From assembly GCF_017916325.1 (NCBI RefSeq), contig NC_090157.1, positions 528,501 through 592,500 on the forward strand: a stretch of 64,000 nt of DNA. Reading direction: 5' to 3'. Shown piece after piece: positions 52,201 through 60,647 of the stretch. The position numbers and the translations under genes are program-made. Within the stretch, counting starts at the first letter, position 1. Each line of letters begins with the position of its first letter. Below the pieces are notes generated by a model. It did no database searches and was not told the origin of the DNA. It saw only the letters and a program-made list of their open reading frames with translations. Origin of the DNA: Leishmania martiniquensis. Its lineage: Eukaryota; Euglenozoa; Kinetoplastea; Trypanosomatida; Trypanosomatidae.

Positions 52201-54028
52201 GCTGGTCCCGCAGCGCCTGCACAGCAGTGTAGTCACCCTCCCGCTCCGCCGCAGCAAGGGCCTGGCGCAGCGACGCCACCTCCGCAGCCTGCTCCGCCAG
52301 CTGGTCCCGCAGCGCCTGCACAGCAGTGGAGCTACCCTCCCGCTCCGCCGCAGCAAGGGCCTGGCGCAGCGTCGCCACCTCCGCAGCCTGCTCCGCCAGC
52401 TGGTCCCGCAGCGCCTGCACAGCAGTGTAGTCACCCTCCCGCTCCGCCGCAGCAAGGGCCTGGCGCAGCGACGCCACCTCCGCAGCCTGCTCCGCCAGCT
52501 GGTCCCGCAGCGCCTGCACAGCAGTGGAGCTACCCTCCCGCTCCGTCGCAGCAAGGACCTGGCGCAGCGTCGCCACCTCCGCAGCCTGCTCCGCCAGCTG
52601 GTCCCGCAGATCTTGTGGATGTGGACTTTGCTGGCACTCCTTCTCTGGGATTCGAGTGGCCGTGGGAGTGTTGTTTGGGGGGCGTGCTGTAGATGTCTGG
52701 GGCAGCTGAGGCTGGCAAGGGTGATGGGTCCCAGGAAAGTCGCCTGTGCTGAGGTTTTTTTCGTCTTTTGTAGGTGAGCTGGCAGAGGCGGTGGTGAGAA
52801 ATGTGCGTGTGATGGGAAGGGGGAGGCGTCGCTGCTGAGTGGTTCCAGAGTGCGGGCTTGATATTAAGGGCCTTTGAGGGTCTGCGGCACGGTGATCGAA
52901 GGCGTCCGGTAGGCGAAGGAGAAGCGGCTCATCGCTGTCGGTGTTGGGAGGTGGTAGTTGCTCGAGCGGAAGGTTCGTAAGTCCAGGAGTGGATTTCGCG
53001 GCAGAGGCATCGTTGTTGGTGCGGCCCGGTACGGCAGGCCAAAGACGGTGAGCCTTCTCCTGAGTCGTCCAGCTGCGCGGCAATGTTTCTCGCGTCATAG
53101 GCGCTCGTGTTTGCCGGCCTATAGTGGCGGTTACGCTCGACGAATGAAGCGGTAACTTGTGGGTGTTCGTCTCTGCAGATTCTCCGGAGGAGCGGGTGTA
53201 TGATGTCTGCATCGACTGTACTGGCGATAGCCGCGGCGAGGGACCCGCAAAGCTGCACCGTCGATCAGGCAGTGGTGGTTGGTGTGTCGCGAGAGTAGAG
53301 GAGGGTGGCACGCTGTCAGTGTCAAGGGCTGTCTCTGGTGAAGTCATCGTCATGGTGCCTGTCGAGATATGTGTGATGAGCGGCTTCGGGCAGGCGATGG
53401 GGCGCATCTGCCTCTGCTGCTGCTCTTCCAAGAGGACCTGGTTTTCCTCCTGGAGTACTTCGGCCAGGAGCTGCCGTTTAGCCAGATGATGACGCAGTCG
53501 CATATTGTCGTGTCTCTGGGCCTGCAAGGTGGCCTCTAACTTCGATGCGTAGTCCTTTAGCTGCCGCTCGAGTGCGATGGAGCGGTTGAGCTGCATCCGC
53601 AGTCGCTGGAGCTCATGCTGAGCCTCGGCGAGCTCGCAGGCGAGGGAATGGTGCGAGGGGCGCTCCACGCTCGGTCGGCGTGTCGGTGAAGAGGTCTGCG
53701 AGGAGGACCCTGAAGCGAACTCCTTTTCGGCCTTCATTGTATCCGCTCTCCTCTCGCGCGAGCCTCGCACCGAAAGGGAATATACAGTCGCCGCATGCCG
53801 GTCGAGCGCCGGCCGCAACGGCATCGAACACCCTCCGCTCCTTGAAGGAGCGTTCGTCGAGGGGTAGCGACTCGTGATGTTGTCCTCCTCGCATGGCGGG
53901 CCGTTGATAGAAGCCCCTCGGAAAGTGCTGCCCTCCGTCGACTGCGGAGAGGAGCGGCCACGATCAAACGATGGTTGGTGCTGCGGGCTCAGCGTATGTG
54001 AGCTGGGTTGAGGGCTAGACGAGCGCAT
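40209..54028 (-). CDS. Giant 33-residue-repeat protein 2, frame broken by five 1-bp insertions
   Basis: Removing five extra bases (near 44309, 47577, 48014, 51044 and 51144) gives one frame of about 4604 residues. Order: a Ser/Arg/Pro-rich disordered N-terminus with a short coiled coil (nt 53660-53400); a proline-rich linker; 108 copies of a 33-residue unit (nt 52610-41975) built on VQALRDQLAEQAAEV, LRQALAAAEREG and a variable four-residue link; one globular domain (nt 41838-41500; YDERR, ACHV, HNADV) like the three in giant protein 1; and a C-terminal coiled coil (LESVEEFAALLKEARESERA) with a counterpart in giant protein 1 (LERLEEFVKLLEGARAAELA). It is thus a tandem paralogue, probably cytoskeletal (FAZ10-like is inference). 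The breaks look like assembly artefacts, so I annotate a CDS rather than a pseudogene. The ATG at 54028 is the first in frame; the codon at 54067 is GTG. Confidence 0.8.
44306..44312 (-). other. Frame break 1 in giant gene 2 (+1 base)
   Basis: The plus strand reads GTGTAGCTCACCC where array variants read GTGTAGTCACCC or TGGAGCTACCC. The extra base looks like the sum of two variants. Confidence 0.85.
47573..47580 (-). other. Frame break 2 in giant gene 2 (+1 base)
   Basis: The plus strand reads GTGTAGTCTACCC, combining the TCACCC and CTACCC variants of the link codons with one extra base. Confidence 0.85.
48011..48016 (-). other. Frame break 3 in giant gene 2 (+1 base)
   Basis: The plus strand reads GCAGCGATCGCC, where every other copy reads GCAGCGACGCC, GCAGCGTCGCC or, once, GCAGCGCCACC. 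Both alleles of the Ser/Thr codon appear to be kept. Confidence 0.85.
51041..51047 (-). other. Frame break 4 in giant gene 2 (+1 base)
   Basis: The plus strand reads TGGAGTCTACCC, combining TGGAGCTACCC and TGGAGTCACCC with one extra base. Confidence 0.85.
51141..51147 (-). other. Frame break 5 in giant gene 2 (+1 base)
   Basis: The plus strand reads GTGTAGCTCACCC, the same hybrid as break 1, exactly one unit plus one base from break 4. Confidence 0.85.
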
Positions 54029-54385
54029 CCTCGCTCGCCCTCTCCGTGTGTACCTGCCTTCTAGCACTCCCTGTGAGCTACCCAGTGCCTCGGAAGACGG
54101 TCGAAGGAAGTGCCTGTGTTTGTGCGTGGGATGCAGGCTTGTAGAGGGTCGTAAAGGTTTGTGCGCTGGGAAAACGCAAAGGTGTACGTGCAGACGTCGA
54201 GAAGCTCCGCAAACTTCACCTGCAGAAGGTGATGGACAGCCAAGAGCTCGCGCAGGAGCCTTCTGGATGAATATCCAACTCTCTCTCTCTCTGTCTGTCT
54301 GTGTATGCGTGTGTGGAGTGTGGGTGTGATGATGGTGTCTGCAGGCCTTACGCGCACAGGCGCTTACGTGCCTGAATAGGTCACT

Positions 54386-54407
54386 CTATTGGGAGGGAGG
54401 GAGGGTG
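54386..54407 (-). other. Predicted spliced-leader acceptor for giant gene 2
   Basis: Minus sense reads CACCCTCCCTCCCTCCCAATAG with AG at 54386-54387, and a further TTCAG at about 54372. The leader to the ATG at 54028 would be about 350 nt. Confidence 0.45.
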
Positions 54408-55444
54408 CAGCCGAGACAGAAGCAGGCGCGACCCAAGTGGTCAAGGGGTAAGAAAGCGAAGCAACGTTAGTAACGTTCGTCTACCGATTGCGCATCAATG
54501 GCGCACGCCAAGGTGAAAAGGAGCGTGTGTAGCGAGCGAAGTGGAGGGGCAAAAAGAAGGAGAAAGAAGAGAGGGGGGGCGGGGCGCTCAGGGGCACCCC
54601 GCAACAGCAAAGAGAAAAAAAACGGCTGGAACGAGGAGCAGCTGAATGAGGGGAGCGAGCGGGCGCGCACGTGTGTGTGTGTACAGAAAACCCCCGACAG
54701 CAAACAAGCACAACGAGTACAGAGGGAAAGGGGGGGGCGACAGACAGAGCAATGCCAAAGGGGGACGAAAATGCCAACAACGAAAATTAAGGATTTGGAG
54801 AGGCGTAGTCGGCGCTGAACAACGCAACGCAACCAAAAAAAAGCTTGGTAAGAAGAGGGAAGAAAGCAGAGCCCACCCACGAACGTTATCACTCACGCAC
54901 CGCGTCGTGCCTCGCTCACCGCTGCCGCACGTGAGGCTGAGACCGTCAGAGACCGTCAGAGAGAGAGAGAGCGGGAGAACAATGCGAGGGTAGCCCAAAC
55001 GGCCAAGCAGAAAGAAAAGGATACACCAATTCGTACAAGGGAAGACGAGAAAAAAAAGGCGCGAGGAGAAGACAAGAGAAACACTGGCGATATGGTGTCG
55101 AGAAAAGAAAAGGGAGGGAGGGGGAGCACGCAAAGAAAATCAGGCGAAGGGGTGGGGTGGGGGAAGGCAAAGTCACCGTGCCGCGCCTCTCCCCTCTCAC
55201 GAATGCGGCTCTTTCTTTCTTTTTCGATGGTTTGGTTGTGTTGTATTTTTTTACAGAGTTCGCCACTGCTGCACGCGATTGCTGTGTGCGGTGCGATTCA
55301 TACGATTGTTGTAGCCACCCTCGCAGCACAGGCGGCGGCTGTGCTGCCTTTTAATAGCCGTCTAATTTTTTTGTGATGTGTGCGTGGGGGGGCCAATGGG
55401 GAGCAAAGGCGAAAGAGAAGAGGCAGCGCGCAATGTGATCCAGC

Positions 55445-55459
55445 TATATATATATATAT
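55445..55459. repeat. (AT)n microsatellite
   Basis: A short AT run lies in the gap upstream of giant gene 2. Confidence 0.8.
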
Positions 55460-56821
55460 CGTCTGTCTTCCTCCCCACCACCACACACGCACGCACCACC
55501 TGTTTCTAATGATAGTCCACGGTGGCGACTCTTTACTCTCTCTCCCTCTTCAATGGGTGATGCCGGTGCAAGTGCTGATCGTGGTCTGAAACTAGAGATC
55601 ACTTTGGGTTTATGAGGAAGAGTTGTTGCTTGTCTGTGAAGAGTGTTTTTTTTTAGTGAATGGTATGGAGCGTGCCAATGGCAAAGAGGGAAACAAAGAG
55701 AAGAGCGTATTGCAGCGCTGCTGAACGTCCTTCCGCTGCGTCTGTATACCTGAGTATGCGCGTTTCTTTTCTCACTTTGTGTGTGTGTGTGTCTGCTAAC
55801 CTTAGTGCCTGAATGTACGTGTGTAGGCGCACCCTAACAGAGAGCGACCGCGAGGCGCCCGGATGTCGCCACCGTAGAGATCGAACCAGCCGCTAAAGCA
55901 CGGTGACAAGATTACCTTCCCGTAGCTGCGGCAGACACGAGTGAGGTGACGAACGAGTTCACCGTACACACAGAAACGCACCAGAGCACTGTGAACGGTA
56001 GGCGAAAGTGGGGAGGGAGAGGTGGGAGGGAGGGTGAAACAGCAAGCACGCAGCGAGCGTGCGATGGGGGGAAGAGAGTGGCAGCGCATAAAAGGTTCCT
56101 CGGCACGCGCACTACGTCCACTAACGAAGCAAAATCGAACCAGCACACGCGCCGGTGAGCAGCGCGAGCGATAAAGAAAAAGGCGGCAAAAAAAAACTTC
56201 TCGTATTGGCGTTCCTGAAGGAAAGGGAGGGCCCCCTCCTGCGCTATTTGTGCACTGTGTCAAGGTGGGTGCCGCAGATACAGAGAAAGAGAGCGAGCGC
56301 ACGCGCAGGTGTATGAACGGAAAGGCGCAGTAGAGAAGGTCGGGGACGATAGAGACATAGAGGAAGGCGAAGGGAGGGCGAAGTCTCAGGTTGAAAGAGA
56401 AAGTGAAGAGGCAGAGAATTTTAAAAAAAGATCACATCCAAAGCAGTCGAGCCACGCACGCGCTGAGAAGCGCCACGTTCCAGCAAACGCTGGCGCACAC
56501 CTTACAGAGCAAGCCCTGCAGGAGTGTGCGGTTATCGTTGGCGCGACTGCTCGCCGCTGTATCGCCGGCTGTTCAGCAAGCCTCTACTCTCGAGCCCGGG
56601 CAGTAGCGTAAAGGCGTGCAGCGATGGGGCGGAGACGCATAGGCTCACGCCTTCATCATCTCAGAGAGCACATACATCCCGCGCGCGCGCTCCTCCGCTT
56701 GGCTTCATACATGGCATGTGCAGTGCGAGAAGGAAGTTGGGGGGGGCATCCCATTCGACCTCTTCATCGCGAGGGTATTATTGGGATATATCCTAACGGA
56801 AAAGGGCAGAGACGACAGGGG

Positions 56822-56835
56822 AATATATATATATA
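56822..56835. repeat. (AT)n microsatellite
   Basis: A short AT run lies in the presumed 3' UTR of the methyltransferase gene. Confidence 0.8.
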
Positions 56836-57051
56836 ATCCAAAGCGATAGCGCACACTATGCCCACTGCGAGCATTACGCCTGAGGAGCACGAAGACGCGT
56901 GCACGCGTATGCCCGTGTGTGTGTGTGTATGTATGTGCGAGGGGGGGAATGGCGGGCCCTCAGATTTGGATTCCAGGGCACGGGTACTCGCACACGACCT
57001 TGTCACTCACCACTGCCTGCAGTCAAGGCGTGCAGGCTCGCATACGAGCCG

Positions 57052-58944
57052 CTACAGCTCTGGTGGGTGGTGTGACGTAAAGACGTGAAACTGTTGGAAG
57101 TCCTCCAGCAGCGGGTTGTACCCGCTGCGCGTCGTGAAGAGCGCCGTCTTGTCACCACCGTGCGTCTGCCAGAACACCGGGTGTCGCATGGACTCCACCT
57201 CCTTCTGCGCCCCGCAGATGCCAGTGTACACAGTAGACAGGTGATCAAAATCTGTGGGAAAGCAGACGTCGACCATGCCAGCGTTCGAGTGCAGCGCGTC
57301 GGCTGACCTGCGCAGGTAAATGTCTTTTGCGACACGCAGCTTCACCTGCAGCACAGGCCCGTTCACGCCGGGCAATGCCTGCCTCACACTGGACCAGTCC
57401 GCTGCGAAGAGGTGGTGGCGCGGGAAGTACTGGGCGAGCATCTCAAGAAGGACCATCTGCGCTGTTGGCAGCCACGCAGTGTGGAGAGGGCTCACGATAT
57501 AAGCCATCTTGGTGAAGATGGAGGTGACGGAGTCGGCCATGTTCGGCTCGATGCTCCGCCGCTTCGGCGCGTCGAGCGTCTCGCGACCTCCTGTGAGGCA
57601 AAGCACCTTCAGGTTGTGGAAGGACTCCTCCTGCATCCAGTTAAGGTACCGCAGGTAACGCAGAATAATTGGATCCTGCAAAGCGTAGTAGCGCTCATGC
57701 GCCGTGGCGAGGTTGTCGTGCTGCTGAAAGCCAAACCAGTGCTCACTCACCACCGCCTCTTGATCCCACAGCACGCAGTCGTGCGGCATACCGGAGAAGA
57801 GCTCCACGGCAAGCACGACGCAGCGCCGCTTCTCCAACTGCCGCCAGTTCAGCACCGACAGGTGGTGGATGTTGACGTGGTGGTAGTGGTGGATAAGCTT
57901 GTTACGCAGCACCTGGATCAGGTGCGGGTTCTGCTCCACAGCGTGGTACTCACACGTGGCATAGAGGCCAGGAAGGTGCTCGGCCAGGTAGTCGAGCACC
58001 GATAACGCCAGCGCGCCAGTGCCCGCACCAATGTCGTACACAATGAGCGGCTCTCGGGGGTCGAACTTCGCACGGTGCGTTGTCGCGAGGTACTCTGCCA
58101 GCACCCAGCCGTAGTAGGGCTGGAAGAGCTGCGTGGGTGTTACGAACCCCGGCGTCGACTCGTGTAGCTTCGCAACGTATCGCTCATAATCGTGCTGGCT
58201 GCGCAGTGAGGCGAACGGAATGGGGTCGAAGTAGCCGGTGGTCATAAGCTGGCGGTACTTGCGAAACAGCTTCGGGTAGTAGCCCCACTTGTTGTTGTAG
58301 AGGGCAAATTGCACAAAGTCTCGCATGATGAGGCTCGTGCCAAGTGACGGGTGATCGGCAACGGCGCCGCCCTCGAACACAATCATGTCCTCGAACATCT
58401 TGCGCTGCCGCCTCAGGCGCTTCTCCTCCAGCACAGCCACGATCTCGTCCAAGCGCGACTCGCTGGTGATGTCATTCCGAGAGGAGACAACGGACGGAGC
58501 TCCGCTGTGTCCGTCACAAATGGCTGCAGACGCAGCCTCCGCGCCGACGCCACCCTCCGCGGGGTGCACCATGATGGATGTCGACTCCTCCGGCGCAGCC
58601 AGGGAGGTGGCAGCCGCTGCTTCTTCATCCGTGATGGGACTGCTACTCGCCTCCGCTGGTGGGGTCTCCGAAGATGGGGTGAACTGAGGTAACGATGGAG
58701 CTGGAGCTGTCAACCTGGGCGCCCTCAATGATCGCGACCGCAGGAGAAGCCCCACCCTTGGCAACACTTCTTCTTGGAGCACCAGCGGCGCCCCGGCAAG
58801 CGCCAGAGAGGCCTTGCCTGCTGATATTGGAGTCTCCTTGCCGTGTACTCTCTGAGAAACCACGCTCACAACGGACGCAGCAACAGCTAGGACGGTTCCT
58901 CCGCGCTGGGGCCCCAGCGTGTGCAAGGAGCCTGCGGCGCGCAT
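57052..58944 (-). CDS. MidA/NDUFAF7-family SAM-dependent methyltransferase
   Basis: This 630-residue protein belongs to the DUF185/COG1565 family. The human member NDUFAF7 methylates a complex I subunit arginine in the mitochondrion during assembly. The SAM-binding motif I is clear: VYDIGAGTGALALSVLDYL at about residues 302-320. The preceding RDFVQFALYNNKWGYYP and STPGFVTPTQLFQPYYGWVLAEYL segments are the usual N-terminal family block. EYHAVEQNPHL is the acidic motif II strand, and VLAVELFSGMPHDCV corresponds to the family's NELFD-like region, with changes (VELFSG). The N-terminal ~165 residues are low in complexity with basic patches near the start, consistent with a mitochondrial presequence. 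The ATG at 58944 is the first in frame; the codon at 58953 is GTG. Changes in the NELFD-like motif make activity uncertain. Confidence 0.88.
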   Translation of the reverse strand: MRAAGSLHTLGPQRGGTVLAVAASVVSVVSQRVHGKETPISAGKASLALAGAPLVLQEEVLPRVGLLLRSRSLRAPRLTAPAPSLPQFTPSSETPPAEASSSPITDEEAAAATSLAAPEESTSIMVHPAEGGVGAEAASAAICDGHSGAPSVVSSRNDITSESRLDEIVAVLEEKRLRRQRKMFEDMIVFEGGAVADHPSLGTSLIMRDFVQFALYNNKWGYYPKLFRKYRQLMTTGYFDPIPFASLRSQHDYERYVAKLHESTPGFVTPTQLFQPYYGWVLAEYLATTHRAKFDPREPLIVYDIGAGTGALALSVLDYLAEHLPGLYATCEYHAVEQNPHLIQVLRNKLIHHYHHVNIHHLSVLNWRQLEKRRCVVLAVELFSGMPHDCVLWDQEAVVSEHWFGFQQHDNLATAHERYYALQDPIILRYLRYLNWMQEESFHNLKVLCLTGGRETLDAPKRRSIEPNMADSVTSIFTKMAYIVSPLHTAWLPTAQMVLLEMLAQYFPRHHLFAADWSSVRQALPGVNGPVLQVKLRVAKDIYLRRSADALHSNAGMVDVCFPTDFDHLSTVYTGICGAQKEVESMRHPVFWQTHGGDKTALFTTRSGYNPLLEDFQQFHVFTSHHPPEL

Positions 58945-60647
58945 CACCCTCACCCTCCCTCGAGGAGGCGTATCGCAGCTTCACTCGATTGCCGAAGGAC
59001 ACCCAAAAACGCTCTGCTAAATGGCCGTTACAAATGTGTGTTTGTGTGATGTGCTGTTACCTTCGCTCAGCTCGACTGTTCTCGGTCACCGTGGCCGATG
59101 TCGACAGGCTAGAGAGTGTGGGCAAAGAACATCTCCGCCCTCTCGTCTCTGCGCGCATCAAGGTGGTTAATGCACGCTTGTGGAGGCAGGAGGAAGACAC
59201 CCTGACTGAAAAGAACTAGACCAGTTAGACGCAAGTTTGTGTACGTCACGCACAGAGAGGGAGAGAAAGAGAGAGAGAGCGGAGCGTGTGAAACCTCGTG
59301 CGAAGCAGGTGGGAAACTGCGAGTAGAGAAACGTCCCGAGGCACACACACACACACACGCCCTAACTCTGGAAAGGAACGATGCGAAAGAGAGAGGAGGA
59401 GAGGGAGGCGATGAGAGGGTAGAGAGCCCTGTGAGCACACGAGAGGAGGCCAAGTACAAACGTTGCCGTCGCAGGGAGGGGGAGGGGAGCAAGTCGAGTG
59501 AGGGTGTGCCCAGATGGAAAGAGGGGCAGCAGAGGGGCCCGCCTGTCCGGTCGTTACAGCGGCACCCTACAGCCACCCACGAAAGTGCGTGTGAGAAAGT
59601 AAGACACAGGACAAGGAGTCGCAAGTCGAGCATGAGCTGCAAGCTGACACACACACACACCTTGCAAGGTTACGCCTCCCCCTCTGCCCATCCACCCCCT
59701 CGTCAGCCCTCTCGACGATGAGCTGTGTAGAGAGAACGCAAGATTAAGGAGTCAATAGCACAGGTGAAGCAGGGCTGCACCCCGCCTCTGCATGGCTTAC
59801 TAGAGGTGCATGTGCAGTGTGCAGCTTGCCTCACTACCCTCCCGAGTGCGTTTCCTCTGTCCGCCCACCCTGCGACTTGCCTGTCGAGCTCCGACACCAC
59901 AAGGGCCACCGCCGCCGACGCACAGGAGTAGGAGAAGCGAGAGGGGAGTGGACGAGGGCGGCTACAAAATGGCGGCTCCGCGCTCGTCGCGCTCCTTCGG
60001 GCTTACATAAAGCGCATTCAGTGTGACAGTGATGGCGAAAGCCCATACGCACGTCATCCACGTGAGAGTGCGGAGGTTACGGCAAATTCGCAGACAGCTG
60101 CGCGCACTACCACCGCGCCATCTTGAAGCATGAGCGAGAGAGAGTGGGGGGACAGTGCGAGAGGGTGCAGAGGTGAGAGAAGAGGAGGAGCAATCACGAG
60201 ACGCCGCACTGAGGACTCAAAGCAGCAACATCGCAAAGTGGGTGAGCAATAGAAAACGGTGGGTTGGAGAGGAGGAGAAGGAAGCGCGCACCCCGACGCG
60301 CAGAGGTGAGAAACAGAGAAACCGGCGCATCACCGACAGTAACAGCTTGGCAGCCAGTCTCCAAAGCTCACGGGCAGCACAACTAGTGTGTCATCCTGCG
60401 TCGTGCGCTCCGTCAGACATCCAGAGAGATGCAGGCAGAGCCCAAACATTATGTTCTTCAGCCTCACCCACTCAAGCACCGTCACATCGGGCCCACTCCG
60501 CCTTGAGAGGAGTTTCGCCGCGCGGAAAAGCGGCGCAGACGCACCACCGCGCAAGCACAACGGGCAAAACGCAAAAGACTTTGTGGAGGCAGAGGCGGGG
60601 GCAACAGCCAAGGAGGCCGCCGTAAGGAGTGCCTCCGCCTCCACGCT
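58945..60647. other. Intergenic region between methyltransferase and DHHC genes
   Basis: It holds the methyltransferase leader and splice signal, a CA microsatellite at about 59342-59358, and the 3' UTR of the DHHC gene. Open frames on both strands are Arg/Ser-rich and unsupported. Confidence 0.45.
59206..59281 (-). other. Predicted spliced-leader acceptor for methyltransferase gene
   Basis: Minus sense has a long CTCTCTCTCTCTTTCTCTCC tract (about 59250-59281), then AG candidates including GTTCTTTTCAG with AG at 59206-59207. The leader would be about 261 nt. Confidence 0.4.

Larger units (their letters stand above)
41975..52612 (-). repeat. 99-bp tandem array, 108 copies
   Basis: The landmark CAGCCTGCTCCGCCAGCTGG occurs first at 41984 and last at 52582. 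The distance is 10598 = 107 x 99 + 5, so the array has 108 copies with a net gain of five bases, which agrees with the five frame breaks found separately. Variation is almost confined to two places: one codon giving Ser or Thr (ASLRQ or ATLRQ), and the link after EREG, which reads SSSA, SSTA, DSTA or DYTA. Rare changes (RQVLA near 42952, 43934 and 52555; VVALRQ near 43950; ATEREG near 52545) are partly at the array edges. Copy number from an assembly of such identical units is unreliable. Confidence 0.93.
54029..57051. other. 3.0-kb intergenic region between giant gene 2 and methyltransferase gene
   Basis: It holds the leader and splice signal of giant gene 2 and the 3' UTR of the methyltransferase gene. 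Two AT microsatellites lie at 55445-55459 and 56822-56835. A second strong acceptor-like site (tract 55996-56045, AG at 55989-55990) precedes about 690 nt that have no minus-strand ATG in any frame. No supported coding gene. Confidence 0.45.

Noticed and set aside
40209..52554. Minus-strand Arg/Cys-rich repeat frames opening and closing several overlapping reading frames
   Set aside because: These are out-of-frame readings of the 99-bp unit on either side of the five +1 breaks. They are not separate genes.
41975..52612. CRISPR-like or satellite interpretation of the 99-bp repeats
   Set aside because: Units are directly adjacent with no spacers, keep a protein frame, and join unique coding sequence at both ends. 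This is a coding tandem repeat.
47769..52692. Very long plus-strand open frames across the 99-bp array (up to 1355 codons), some proline-rich
   Set aside because: The unit is 99 bp and lacks stops in several frames, so any frame stays open by repetition. The coding frame joins unique N- and C-terminal sequence on the minus strand only.
40209..54028. Calling giant gene 2 a pseudogene
   Set aside because: All five breaks sit at variable positions as hybrid variants with the same +1 sign, and the sequence outside is intact. Artefact is the better explanation.
55802..56089. Minus-strand frame with a plausible-looking end (GELVRHLTRVCRSYGKVILS)
   Set aside because: Its ATG lies upstream of a strong pyrimidine tract and acceptor, so it would be cut from the mature message. 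The first half is translated pyrimidine tract.
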